From assembly GCF_025457425.1 (NCBI RefSeq), contig NZ_JAMXIA010000001.1, positions 1-64,000 of the forward strand: a stretch of 64,000 bases of DNA, read 5' to 3'. Shown piece by piece: positions 16,246 to 25,361 of this stretch; within the stretch, counting starts at the first letter, position 1, and each line of letters starts with the position of its first letter. Both the position numbers and the translations under genes were made by a program. The notes under the pieces are model-generated. The model worked only from the letters and a program-made list of their open reading frames with translations, was not told where the DNA came from and ran no database searches. This DNA comes from Chryseobacterium foetidum. GTDB taxonomy: Bacteria; Bacteroidota; Bacteroidia; Flavobacteriales; Weeksellaceae.

Positions 16246-19119
16246 GTGAAAAACTTTACAACGGTATTAAAGATTGCACCGGCATTTTTACTGGCAAGCT
16301 CAGTAATGTTCGGGCAAGAGCAGGATTCTACTGCAAAGGAAAAGAAGATTGAGGAAGTAGTTTTAATTGGTTACGGTAAGCAGAAGAAATCGGACCTTAC
16401 AGGATCTATTACTTCAGTTAGCGAAAAGGAATTTAATAAAGGTGCAATTGTATCAGCAGATCAGCTGATTAATGGTAAAGCTCCCGGCGTACGTATAACG
16501 AACACTGGAGGTTCTCCTGATTCAGCACCCAATATTAGAATCAGGGGTGGTTCATCAATTTCTGCACAGAATAATCCTCTCATTGTAATAGATGGAGTGC
16601 CATTAGATTTTGTATCTGCTGCAGGATCTGCTAATCCTCTCAATTTGGTAAATCCCAATGATATTGAATCTTTTTCAATTTTAAAGGATGCATCTGCTAC
16701 AGCTATCTATGGTTCAAGGGCATCAAATGGTGTAATTATTATAACAACAAAAAAAGGAGGCGGTAAATTAAAGATTAATTTTAGCACGAATATGTCTGTT
16801 GGTGAGGTAACAAAATTTGCTGATGTGATGGATGCTGATCAATTTGTAGACTATGTCAGCAAATATTTTCCGCAAAGTAAATGGAAACTTGGGGTAGGTG
16901 GATCTGCTGATAACCCTACAACGACAGGAACAATTTACAATACTGACTGGCAAAAAGAGATTTACAGGACTTCTGTATCAACGGATAATAATCTAAGTTT
17001 ATCCGGAGCTTTGTTTGATAAAAAATTACCTGTAAGATTATCTTTAGGTTATAACCGAACTGAAGGTGTGGTAAAGACGAGTGACTACGAAAGGTTTTCG
17101 GGAGCATTGAGAATAACACCAACATTATTTGATAAGCATCTGAAAATTGACGTAAATGCAAAAGGTATAATATCTGATCTTAATGCGATAGATCAGGATG
17201 CAGCCATTGGTGGAGCCATATCCATGGATCCTACAAAACCTGTTTACGTTTCGCAAACTGGTCTGAGTGGAAATCCATACAACAGGTTTGGAGGGTTTTA
17301 TCAGAACACTGCATTGGTGAGCAATCAATATAATGCTATTGGGCAGTCAAATCCTTTGGCAGTTTTGTTACAGAGAACTTCCCCTCAAAACATTAAGAAA
17401 TTACTAGGTAACGTAGAATTGGATTACAAAATGCATTTTCTACCTGAATTGAGAGCCGTTGTGAATTTAGGTTTGGAAACTTCAGAATCCAATCTTGAAA
17501 CTGTTTTCGGTGATAATGCTATTCAAACCTACAGGTTGGTGAGTGGAGCTGCTACACCAAATGACTTTGTTTTTAATCCAGGAGTAAATTACCGCGAGAG
17601 ACAAAATATTTTTAACAAGACGTTGGATTCATATTTAGTATACGAAAAAAATTACTCAGGATTTATTTCCCATTTTTTAATTCAGGGAGGATACTCTTAT
17701 CAAAGTTTTAGGAATGAGGGACATAAGGATGAATTCAGATATAACAATGAGACAGGTATAAGAGAAAGTTTTGTTCAGTTTCCATTACTCAACCCGAACA
17801 ATAATTACTATAATTTAACCAATCTACAGTCGTTTATTGGAAGAACAAATATTGATATCAAAAATAAGTATTTATTCACAGCTACATTGAGAGCGGATGC
17901 GTCTTCTCTATTCAGAAAAGATATCAGATGGGGATATTTCCCTTCTGTTGCGTTTGCATGGAAAATTAACGAAGAAGGTTTTCTTAAAGACTCAAATAAT
18001 ATAAAAGAGTTGAAATTGAGATTAGGGTGGGGACAGACAGGACAGCAGGACATTACTCAAATTGCAGGTTATTATCCATCCAGAGCTTTATTTCAGGAAG
18101 GTAATGCAGGATCTCAATATTTTCCAGGAATCGGAACTTATAGTGCGATACCATTTAATGATGAGTTAACCTGGGAGAAAGCTACAACAATGAATGCTGG
18201 ATTGGACTTCTCTTTATTCAGGAATAATTTTATTACAGGTAGTTTAGATGTATATAGAACTGAAACCAGTGATCTTTTGGCTAAAGTTCCTTACCCTGCA
18301 GGGCAATTTCTTACTAACGAATTTGTACGAAATGTAGGAAGTACAGAAAACAATGGAGTTGAGCTCAACCTGACTGTAAATGCTGTGCGGACTGACGATG
18401 TCACCTGGAGCGTCTCTGGAAATATGGGCTATAACAAAGGAAAGGTAAAAAATCTGGATCAATTAAAATTGATTCAGGGTCAGGATGGAGGTTTGCCTGT
18501 AGGTACCGGAAATATTCTTGCATATAACGCGGTAGGGTATCAGCCGTTTTCCGCCTATGTTTATGAACAGGTTTATGATTCAAACGGTAATCCTTTGGCC
18601 GGTGTAGTTGTTGACCGAAATAATGACGGCATAATTAACACAGAAGATAAATACTTTAAAGCAATCAGACCCAATTGGACTTACGGATTTAGTACATCGT
18701 TCAATTACAGGAAGTTTGATTTTAGTACAAGTTTGAGAGGTCAGATAGGAGGTAAAGTTTTCAATGCCAGAAAACTTTCGCAAGGTTACAGACAAAGTTC
18801 AGTTCCACAAAACGGACTTTCAGTTAATAATGCTAATTCCTACGCTGCAGTATCGCCATTTGATAATATAACAGATCCGGTTATCTATTCAGATTTCTTC
18901 TTGGAAGATGCTTCGTTTTTGAGAATGGATAATGCAACAGTAGGTTATTTAATTCAAAATGCATTTAAAAATACCAATATCAGAGTTTACGCATCTGTAA
19001 ACAATGCATTTGTTATTACTAAATACAACGGTGTGGATCCGGAAAATTTTAACGGTATTGATAACAACTTTTATCCAAGACCAAGAATCTATACACTTGG
19101 TTTTAACCTTAACTTTTAA
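16246..19119 (+). CDS. susC: SusC/RagA family TonB-linked outer-membrane transporter
   Basis: Outer-membrane beta-barrel that imports oligosaccharides together with SusD, driven by TonB. The 957-residue protein has a signal peptide (about 1-23), a TonB-box-like segment EEVVLIGYGKQ (about 36-46), the plug with SADQLINGKAPGVRI and IRIRGGSSI...NPLIVIDGVP, and a barrel ending in the aromatic-rich YTLGFNLNF. The usual N-terminal carboxypeptidase-like extension is absent: the TonB box follows the signal peptide almost directly. The start is GTG at 16246, which gives the expected signal peptide. susD follows after 9 bases. The downstream GH97 and GH13 genes point to starch/maltodextrin as substrate. 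Confidence 0.95.
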   Translation: MKNFTTVLKIAPAFLLASSVMFGQEQDSTAKEKKIEEVVLIGYGKQKKSDLTGSITSVSEKEFNKGAIVSADQLINGKAPGVRITNTGGSPDSAPNIRIRGGSSISAQNNPLIVIDGVPLDFVSAAGSANPLNLVNPNDIESFSILKDASATAIYGSRASNGVIIITTKKGGGKLKINFSTNMSVGEVTKFADVMDADQFVDYVSKYFPQSKWKLGVGGSADNPTTTGTIYNTDWQKEIYRTSVSTDNNLSLSGALFDKKLPVRLSLGYNRTEGVVKTSDYERFSGALRITPTLFDKHLKIDVNAKGIISDLNAIDQDAAIGGAISMDPTKPVYVSQTGLSGNPYNRFGGFYQNTALVSNQYNAIGQSNPLAVLLQRTSPQNIKKLLGNVELDYKMHFLPELRAVVNLGLETSESNLETVFGDNAIQTYRLVSGAATPNDFVFNPGVNYRERQNIFNKTLDSYLVYEKNYSGFISHFLIQGGYSYQSFRNEGHKDEFRYNNETGIRESFVQFPLLNPNNNYYNLTNLQSFIGRTNIDIKNKYLFTATLRADASSLFRKDIRWGYFPSVAFAWKINEEGFLKDSNNIKELKLRLGWGQTGQQDITQIAGYYPSRALFQEGNAGSQYFPGIGTYSAIPFNDELTWEKATTMNAGLDFSLFRNNFITGSLDVYRTETSDLLAKVPYPAGQFLTNEFVRNVGSTENNGVELNLTVNAVRTDDVTWSVSGNMGYNKGKVKNLDQLKLIQGQDGGLPVGTGNILAYNAVGYQPFSAYVYEQVYDSNGNPLAGVVVDRNNDGIINTEDKYFKAIRPNWTYGFSTSFNYRKFDFSTSLRGQIGGKVFNARKLSQGYRQSSVPQNGLSVNNANSYAAVSPFDNITDPVIYSDFFLEDASFLRMDNATVGYLIQNAFKNTNIRVYASVNNAFVITKYNGVDPENFNGIDNNFYPRPRIYTLGFNLNF

Positions 19120-19128
19120 AAATAAATC

Positions 19129-20697
19129 ATGAAAAATATAAAATTTAAATTACTTACACTAGGTACAGTGCTTTTACTTGCTACAAGTTCTTGTATTGGT
19201 GATTTGGATACAGAACCAAAATATGATTATACTTTAGAACAATTAATTGCTCAGGATCCAAATGCAGTAGAGGGATTACTTTCAAGATTATATGCAAGTT
19301 ACGCATTGTCAAGTGTGAGAGGGTCTGGTGAATCTGATGTTGCGGGGGCAGATCCGGGTGAATCACCTTTTATCAGAGGTCTGATTAATCTTGAAGATTT
19401 CACAGCTGATGGTATGAAAAACAGATGGGGAGATAATGGTTTAGATCAGTTGACAACCACTGTAAACTGGACTGACAGTAATAAGTTCTTCAGATATGTT
19501 TATGACAGATTATACTATATTATACCGCAGGCAACCAATTTGATTCTGATTCTTAATAAAGATGATGTAAGCTATGCAAAGAAAGCAGAAGCAATTGGCG
19601 AATTAAAATTTTTACGGGCACTGTCATATTACTACATCATTGATCTTTTTGGTAAAGGTGTGTTGGTAAATGATACTAATTTTGGTACAACCGCCCCTCT
19701 TCCGGAATCCTCCAGAACAGAACTTTTTAATTATGTAGAAAGTCAACTAATTGAAGCTGAAGCAGTTTTGCCTGCTACGAACTCTTATGGAAGAGCAAAC
19801 AAGGCAACAGTACAATTTCTTTTGGCAAAATTATATCTAAATGCAGAAGTGTATACCGGAACAAATAGATACAGCAGTGCCGTACCTTATCTAAACAAAG
19901 TAATAGCAGCTGGATATAGTCTTGAAAGTAATTTCTCTAAAAATTTCAGGACAGACAATAATACTTCGAAAGAAATCATATTTCCCTTGATTGCGGACGC
20001 AATCTCAAGTCAGAGTTTTGGAAATACAACATATATTATTCAAGGTAGTCTTAGTATAGAAACGATGACTCCGCAAACTTATGGTTCAGTAGGACCTGAT
20101 GCAGGAGCGTGGGCAGGCCACAGAGCTACGAAGGCCTGGTACGGCCTGTTTGGAAATTCTGCTGCTGCACTAAACGCAAGTCCGGATCAGAGAGCGAAGC
20201 TATTTTGGACTACTGGGCATAGCTATGAAATGACTGATTATAAAGTGTGGAAAGATGGATATCCTTCTGTGAAATTCCAAAATGTGAATGCTGCCGGAAA
20301 CGGAACACCATCAGTTTTTGTTTCTACTGATTTTCCTTTATTCAGATTAAGTGATGCTTATCTTATGTATGCAGAGTGTGCAGTAAGAGGGGCTGCAGGA
20401 GCTGACATGGCATTGGCTCAAAGTTATTTTAACCAGGTAAGAAATAGATCAAATGCTGGAAATCTGACCGTGACACTCCAAAATATTTTAGACGAAAGGG
20501 GTCGTGAACTTAATCTCGAAGGAGTGAGAAGACAGGATTTAATCAGATTCGGAAAATTTACAGGAGGATCATACCTGTGGCCATGGAAAGGTGGCTCTAA
20601 AGACGGTACCGCAATCTCTGACAATTACAAGCTTTTCCCTATTCCTGCTACAGCACTTCAGTCTAACCCTAATTTGACACAAAATACAGGATATTAA
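19129..20697 (+). CDS. susD: SusD/RagB family outer-membrane lipoprotein
   Basis: Surface glycan-binding lid of the SusC barrel, 522 residues. The lipoprotein signal ends LLLATSSC with Cys22. The N-terminal TPR-like helices (KKAEAIGELKFLRALSYYYIIDLFG) and the C-terminal signature ILDERGRELNLEGVRRQDLIRFG are those of the RagB/SusD family. It is translationally close to susC (9 bases) and to the susE-like gene (20 bases), so the three form one unit. Confidence 0.96.
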   Translation: MKNIKFKLLTLGTVLLLATSSCIGDLDTEPKYDYTLEQLIAQDPNAVEGLLSRLYASYALSSVRGSGESDVAGADPGESPFIRGLINLEDFTADGMKNRWGDNGLDQLTTTVNWTDSNKFFRYVYDRLYYIIPQATNLILILNKDDVSYAKKAEAIGELKFLRALSYYYIIDLFGKGVLVNDTNFGTTAPLPESSRTELFNYVESQLIEAEAVLPATNSYGRANKATVQFLLAKLYLNAEVYTGTNRYSSAVPYLNKVIAAGYSLESNFSKNFRTDNNTSKEIIFPLIADAISSQSFGNTTYIIQGSLSIETMTPQTYGSVGPDAGAWAGHRATKAWYGLFGNSAAALNASPDQRAKLFWTTGHSYEMTDYKVWKDGYPSVKFQNVNAAGNGTPSVFVSTDFPLFRLSDAYLMYAECAVRGAAGADMALAQSYFNQVRNRSNAGNLTVTLQNILDERGRELNLEGVRRQDLIRFGKFTGGSYLWPWKGGSKDGTAISDNYKLFPIPATALQSNPNLTQNTGY

Positions 20698-20717
20698 TTA
20701 TTTAAAAATTACTCAGA

Positions 20718-21830
20718 ATGAAAAATATATTTAAAATATTTCTTTTAGGGATACTCGTCGTTTTTATAATTTCATGTCAGGAAGATGACGATAAAGTAAT
20801 GCTGAACAATACTTCTGTAAGTACATTGTCAGTAAATAAAACAACTGTTGTTTTAGATGAAACAACTGCAGATCAGGCGGCTCTTGTATTTGAATTTAGG
20901 AATCCAACCTTTAGCCCTTCAGTTCAATTTACGAATGCTGTGGAATTTGCCGTTGCAGGAACTAATTTTAGCCCAAATACCACCAGAGAGGTTTCTATGG
21001 GTCAGAATACATTTTCTTTAAGTCATTTACAACTTAATAATATATTGGCTGATTTAAATGTAGTTCCTAACACACTTAAGTCAATTGAAATTAGATTAAA
21101 ATCCAACGTAAACCCAGTTACTCCGTTTTACTCGAATGTTTTGAAAGTATCGATGACCGGTTATACACCAAACCCGGATTTGATTTTTCCTAAGATAAAT
21201 GTTCCAGGTGGATACGCAGGAGCAGCAGGTTACGCAGACTGGACTCCTGCAAATGCGCCTAATCTATTCTCTCCAGATAAAAACAGCCAGTATAGAGGAT
21301 TCATTTACGTAACTGCTCCAAACAGTGAATACAAATTCACGATTAATCAGGATTGGGCAGGGGACAAAGGGGATGATGGTACACTCACAGGTAAACTTGT
21401 TGAAACTGGCGAACAGAATATAAAAGCAGCAACTGCGGGCACGTATTATGTGAAAGTTGACTGGACTGCCAATACATACTCGTCTGTTTTGGCAAACTTT
21501 GGGGTAATAGGCGATGCTACTCCCGCAGGTTGGGGTGCTGATACAGATCTTGTTTATAATCCATCTACAAAAACGTACGTAATCAACTCAATTGTTTTAA
21601 CTGCAGGTGGAGTTTTCAAATTCAGAGCAAACGATGACTGGGCAATGAAGATTCAACCAGCCGCAGCGGATCAGACTCTTGCTTCGGGAACAGCTGTTCA
21701 GACTTTCTTCAATGCTGAAGGAACTGTACAGGGAGATTCCAGTTACAAAGTTTCTGAAACCGGAAATTACAGAATCGAATTAGATTTACACAACTCAGCA
21801 TATTACAAGCTGACTGTTACAAAATTGTAA
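20718..21830 (+). CDS. SusE-like starch-binding outer-membrane lipoprotein
   Basis: A 370-residue lipoprotein (signal ending FIISC, Cys20) in the usual SusE position. It has an N-terminal SusE-type Ig-like domain (TSVSTLSVNKTTVVLDETTADQAALVFEF) and two C-terminal carbohydrate-binding modules, recognisable by the paired motifs YKFTINQDWAGDKGDDGTL and FKFRANDDWAMKIQP. In B. thetaiotaomicron SusE and SusF carry two and three such modules. It probably captures starch at the cell surface. A terminator-like hairpin lies just after its stop. Confidence 0.9.
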   Translation: MKNIFKIFLLGILVVFIISCQEDDDKVMLNNTSVSTLSVNKTTVVLDETTADQAALVFEFRNPTFSPSVQFTNAVEFAVAGTNFSPNTTREVSMGQNTFSLSHLQLNNILADLNVVPNTLKSIEIRLKSNVNPVTPFYSNVLKVSMTGYTPNPDLIFPKINVPGGYAGAAGYADWTPANAPNLFSPDKNSQYRGFIYVTAPNSEYKFTINQDWAGDKGDDGTLTGKLVETGEQNIKAATAGTYYVKVDWTANTYSSVLANFGVIGDATPAGWGADTDLVYNPSTKTYVINSIVLTAGGVFKFRANDDWAMKIQPAAADQTLASGTAVQTFFNAEGTVQGDSSYKVSETGNYRIELDLHNSAYYKLTVTKL

Positions 21831-21850
21831 AATATATCTTATTTAACAGC

Positions 21851-21881
21851 AAAACTGTTGCTTCCCAGCAGCAGTTTTTTT
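21851..21881 (+). terminator. Hairpin terminator between susE-like and GH97 genes
   Basis: AAAACTGTTGC (21851-21861) pairs with GCAGCAGTTTT (21868-21878), eleven pairs with one G-U, with a 6-base loop and a run of seven T. It would cut transcription after the binding genes, allowing more susCDE than enzyme message. Confidence 0.75.
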
Positions 21882-21908
21882 ATTTTTAAAGTTTATAATA
21901 AATCTGAC

Positions 21909-24068
21909 ATGAAGAAAATGACAACAGGAGCGCTAATGCTCTCAATGATGTTTGGAATAGCCAATGCACAATCCTTAAAATCTCCCGACGGAAAATTTGA
22001 AATGAATTTTCAGCTCAAAAACGGAGTACCTTTTTACAATTTGAAATATGAAGGTAAAACGGTTCTGGAAGATTCAAAATTAGGATTGAGATTATTTAAA
22101 GATACCTCAATAAAATTCGCCTCAGAAATTGCAAAGCCGGAAGATGCTAAAAACGATTTGAACAACGGCTTTACAAAAACGGACGAAAAAAGAGACTCCA
22201 AAAACGAAACATGGCAACCGGTTTTAGGAGAGAAAAAAAATTATATCAACCACTACAACGAATTTGCGGTTACGCTAAACCAAACTTCAACAGACAGAAA
22301 TATCATCATTAAATTCCGTCTTTTCAATGAAGGTTTGGGGTTCAGATATGAATTTCCACAACAGAAAAATCTGAACTATTTCGTGATTCGTGAGGAAGAT
22401 TCAGAATTCGATTTCCCGTCAGATATGAAAGCATGGTGGATGGTCGCAGATTATGATTCTCAGGAATACCAGTATCAGGAAACCAAAATATCAGAAATTC
22501 CTGCGAGATGGCCAAAAGCTGCCGATGCCAACGCGTCACAGACTTTAATTAAAAATGCGGTACAGTCTCCATTAATGTTAAAAGTTGAGGGTAAAACTCC
22601 GTTGTACATCAACGTAGCTGAGGCTGCGGTTTTAGATTATCCTGCATCCCATTTGGAAGTTGATGCAGCCACTTTTAAATTAAAAACGCACCTTACCGCC
22701 GACAGACAGGGAGCAAAAGGATATATGCAGACCTCTGCAACAACGCCCTGGAGAACGGTTATCGTTTCGCCAAAAGCTGAAGTCGTGATGGCTTCCAAAA
22801 TGCTGTTCAACCTGAACGAACCTACAAAATATACTGATACTTCCTATATTCACCCAACAAAATACATGGGCGTTTGGTGGGAAATGATCATTGGAAAATC
22901 ACAGTGGGCATACGGTCAGCCGGAATCAAATGTTCATTTGGATAAAACAGATTTCACAAAGTTGACACCAAACGGAAAACACGGTGCCAACAACACAAAA
23001 GTAAAAGAATACATCGATTTCGCAGCTGAGAACGGTTTCGAAGGTCTTCTGATCGAAGGCTGGAATATTGGCTGGGAAGACTGGTTCGGCCGCTCAAAAG
23101 AATATGTATTTGATTTCCAGACTCCTTATCCGGATTTTGATATTAAAATGCTGAATGAATATGCTCACGCAAAAGGCATTAAACTGATCATGCATCACGA
23201 AACTTCAGGTTCGGCAACAAACTACGAAAGATTTGCAGACAAAGCCTTCCAGTTGATGAACAAATATGGGTATGATGCTGTGAAAACAGGTTATGTAGGC
23301 GATGTGATTCCACGTGGCGAGCACCATTATTCACAGTGGATGATCAACCACTATTACAGAATCGTGGAAAAAGCAAACGAGTACAAAGTGATGGTCAATT
23401 CTCACGAATCTGTACGTCCAACAGGGGAAAGCCGTACCTATCCAAACTACATTTCTGCGGAAGCAGCAAGAGGCGGTGAGTACGATGCATTTGGAGGTAA
23501 CAATCCGGATCACCACACAATTCTTCCTTTTACAAGATGGATGGGCGGATCGATGGATTACACACCGGGAATTTTCCAGACCAAGCTCGATTATTATTTC
23601 CCTGGCGACAAACGTTTTGTGAAAACCACGTTGGCAAAACAGTTGGCTCTCTATGTTACGATGTACATGCCGCTTCAGATGGCTGCCGACCTTCCTGAAA
23701 ACTACAAAAGACACATGGATGCTTTCCAGTTCATCAAAGACGTAGCTGCAGATTGGGACGACACCATTATTTTATCTGCCGAGCCGGGCGAATTTGTGCA
23801 CACAGCAAGAAAAGCAAAAGGAACAGAAAACTGGTTCGTTGGGGGAATCACAGATGAAAAAGCTTTGGATTACACCGTAGATTTTTCTTTCCTAGACAAA
23901 GGCATAAAATATGAAGCAACCATTTATCAGGATGGCAAAGACGCCGATTACATCAACAATCCTCAGTCTTATCATATTTATAAAAAGACCATTACAAGCA
24001 AAACAAAACTGCCTGTGCATTTGGTAAGAAGCGGTGGTTACGCCATTTCTATCAAGCCGGTAAAATAA
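21909..24068 (+). CDS. susB: GH97 alpha-glucosidase (SusB-like)
   Basis: Periplasmic, calcium-dependent enzyme that releases glucose from maltodextrins. I start at ATG 21909 because it gives a clean signal peptide (MKKMTTGALMLSMMFGIANAQ) and 719 residues; the longer frame from 21858 puts extra residues before it. The catalytic and calcium-binding glutamates of B. thetaiotaomicron SusB (194, 439, 508, 532) have counterparts at a constant offset: Glu186 (DYDSQEYQ), Glu431 (MHHETSG), Glu500 (VNSHESVRPTGE) and Glu524 (RGGEYDAF). The extra glutamate positions mark the inverting (alpha-glucosidase) branch. The neighbours support maltodextrin as substrate. Confidence 0.95.
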   Translation: MKKMTTGALMLSMMFGIANAQSLKSPDGKFEMNFQLKNGVPFYNLKYEGKTVLEDSKLGLRLFKDTSIKFASEIAKPEDAKNDLNNGFTKTDEKRDSKNETWQPVLGEKKNYINHYNEFAVTLNQTSTDRNIIIKFRLFNEGLGFRYEFPQQKNLNYFVIREEDSEFDFPSDMKAWWMVADYDSQEYQYQETKISEIPARWPKAADANASQTLIKNAVQSPLMLKVEGKTPLYINVAEAAVLDYPASHLEVDAATFKLKTHLTADRQGAKGYMQTSATTPWRTVIVSPKAEVVMASKMLFNLNEPTKYTDTSYIHPTKYMGVWWEMIIGKSQWAYGQPESNVHLDKTDFTKLTPNGKHGANNTKVKEYIDFAAENGFEGLLIEGWNIGWEDWFGRSKEYVFDFQTPYPDFDIKMLNEYAHAKGIKLIMHHETSGSATNYERFADKAFQLMNKYGYDAVKTGYVGDVIPRGEHHYSQWMINHYYRIVEKANEYKVMVNSHESVRPTGESRTYPNYISAEAARGGEYDAFGGNNPDHHTILPFTRWMGGSMDYTPGIFQTKLDYYFPGDKRFVKTTLAKQLALYVTMYMPLQMAADLPENYKRHMDAFQFIKDVAADWDDTIILSAEPGEFVHTARKAKGTENWFVGGITDEKALDYTVDFSFLDKGIKYEATIYQDGKDADYINNPQSYHIYKKTITSKTKLPVHLVRSGGYAISIKPVK

Positions 24069-24071
24069 AAT

Positions 24072-24117
24072 TCCCCTTCTCTGAAGGGGTGGATTTTGAG
24101 CGAAGCGAAAAAGACGG
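24072..24117 (+). repeat. Dispersed double-hairpin repeat, copy 1
   Basis: CCCCTTCTCTGAAGGGG is followed by TGG, a second small hairpin (TTTTGAGCGAAGCGAAAA) and GACGGG. The layout is the same as at 34301-34352, so both belong to one intergenic repeat family. Confidence 0.6.
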
Positions 24118-24141
24118 GATAGTTTTATGGATTATTTTTTT

Positions 24142-24262
24142 AGGAGCTTAATCCCGCTTTCCGCTATATCTTTTTTGTCATTGCGAACAAAGTAAATTTA
24201 ACGGCTGAACTTTTTCGCAATCGCAATAACAAAAAAGGATGCCGCTGCAATCGGGGCTAGGG
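24142..24262 (+). repeat. Dispersed hairpin element, copy B
   Basis: A full-length copy with the two conserved ends and a long stem: TTTTTTGTCATTGCGA pairs with the TCGCAATAACAAAAAA side. It lies in the 280-base gap between susB and the SBF-like gene. Same orientation as copies A, C and D. Confidence 0.88.
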
Positions 24263-24348
24263 CAGACCGCATATTTAGAGACTTTGTTGAAGGTAGAAAT
24301 TCTTCGGCAAAGTTTTTTTTTGTAAATTTAAGGTTTAAAATTATCTCA

Positions 24349-25350
24349 ATGAAGTTGATGGCTACACTCTTCAGCAAACAGAATATTTTCCTTCTTCTGC
24401 TGATTACAATGGTCTTAATGGCGAAAATCATCCCTTTTCACGAATCTTACAATCAGTATTTCAATCTCTCAGCATTCATAGACTGGGGAATTGCAGGAAT
24501 TTTCCTCCTCTACGGTTTAAAACTGAATTTAAAGGAAGTCGCAAAAGACATTACCAACTGGAAACTGCACCTGCTCATTCAGTCCGCTACATTTTTGATC
24601 TTTCCGTTTTTGGTTTTTATATTTTATCCGTTCATCAAAGATTCAGAATATTTCAATATCTGGCTTTCTATTTTCTTTCTGGCAAGTCTTCCGTCCACTG
24701 TTTCGTCATCGGTCGTAATGGTTTCAATAGCCAAAGGAAATGTAACTTCAGCAATTTTCAACGCATCTGTTTCCGGAATTATCGGAATTGTAATGACGCC
24801 TTTGCTGATGAGCTTTTTTATGCATTCAGATTCTTCTTCGGACAACAATGGTGAAATTTTTCAGCAGCTGTTATTAAAGGTTTTACTTCCAATCATTTTA
24901 GGAATTATCTTCAATCCATTATTGAAAAAATTCGTTACAAAATATTCAAATATCATCAATGAGTTTGACCGGTTGATCATTTTACTCATTGTCTACGAAA
25001 GTTTTTCTACAGCCTTCGTTGAGAATGTATTTTCGTCGGTTCCTTCAACGGTATTTTTAGTTTTAGCTTTTAGTGTCGTGTTTTTATTCTTCGCAGTCTA
25101 TTACATCACCCAATTTTTAGCCAAAAAGATGAGGTTTAATCCTAAAGACATTATCACAGCGACGTTTTGTGGTTCCAAAAAATCACTGGTTCACGGCAGT
25201 TTGTTTTTACTTGTCCTCGGAATTCCCGATGAACAGAAGGTTTTATTCCTGCTTCCGGTGATGGTTTACCATAGCTTTCAGCTGTTTTATGTCAGCTGGC
25301 TCGCCAACAGGATTGCAAAACGCATGGAAATCTCAGAATCTAAAATTTAA
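24349..25350 (+). CDS. SBF-like (bile acid:sodium symporter family) transporter
   Basis: A 333-residue inner-membrane protein with nine or ten hydrophobic segments. The motif FIDWGIAGIFLLYGLKLNL near the start, SLPSTVSSSVVMVSIAKGN (about 124-142) and KKSLVHGSLFL near the end are typical of the SBF-like / YfeH branch of the bile acid:sodium symporter superfamily. The real substrate is unknown. It sits inside the starch locus, 12 bases before the AstE/AspA-type gene, so the two are probably co-transcribed; whether they serve starch use is uncertain. Confidence 0.85.
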   Translation: MKLMATLFSKQNIFLLLLITMVLMAKIIPFHESYNQYFNLSAFIDWGIAGIFLLYGLKLNLKEVAKDITNWKLHLLIQSATFLIFPFLVFIFYPFIKDSEYFNIWLSIFFLASLPSTVSSSVVMVSIAKGNVTSAIFNASVSGIIGIVMTPLLMSFFMHSDSSSDNNGEIFQQLLLKVLLPIILGIIFNPLLKKFVTKYSNIINEFDRLIILLIVYESFSTAFVENVFSSVPSTVFLVLAFSVVFLFFAVYYITQFLAKKMRFNPKDIITATFCGSKKSLVHGSLFLLVLGIPDEQKVLFLLPVMVYHSFQLFYVSWLANRIAKRMEISESKI

Positions 25351-25361
25351 GACTTTCTAAA

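Noticed and set aside
16461..18795. Many antisense frames within susC
   Set aside because: They follow the codon pattern of the real gene on the other strand and have no start signals or family features.
24198..24431. Minus-strand 77-codon frame near the SBF-like gene
   Set aside because: It is made mostly of dispersed element copy B read backwards.
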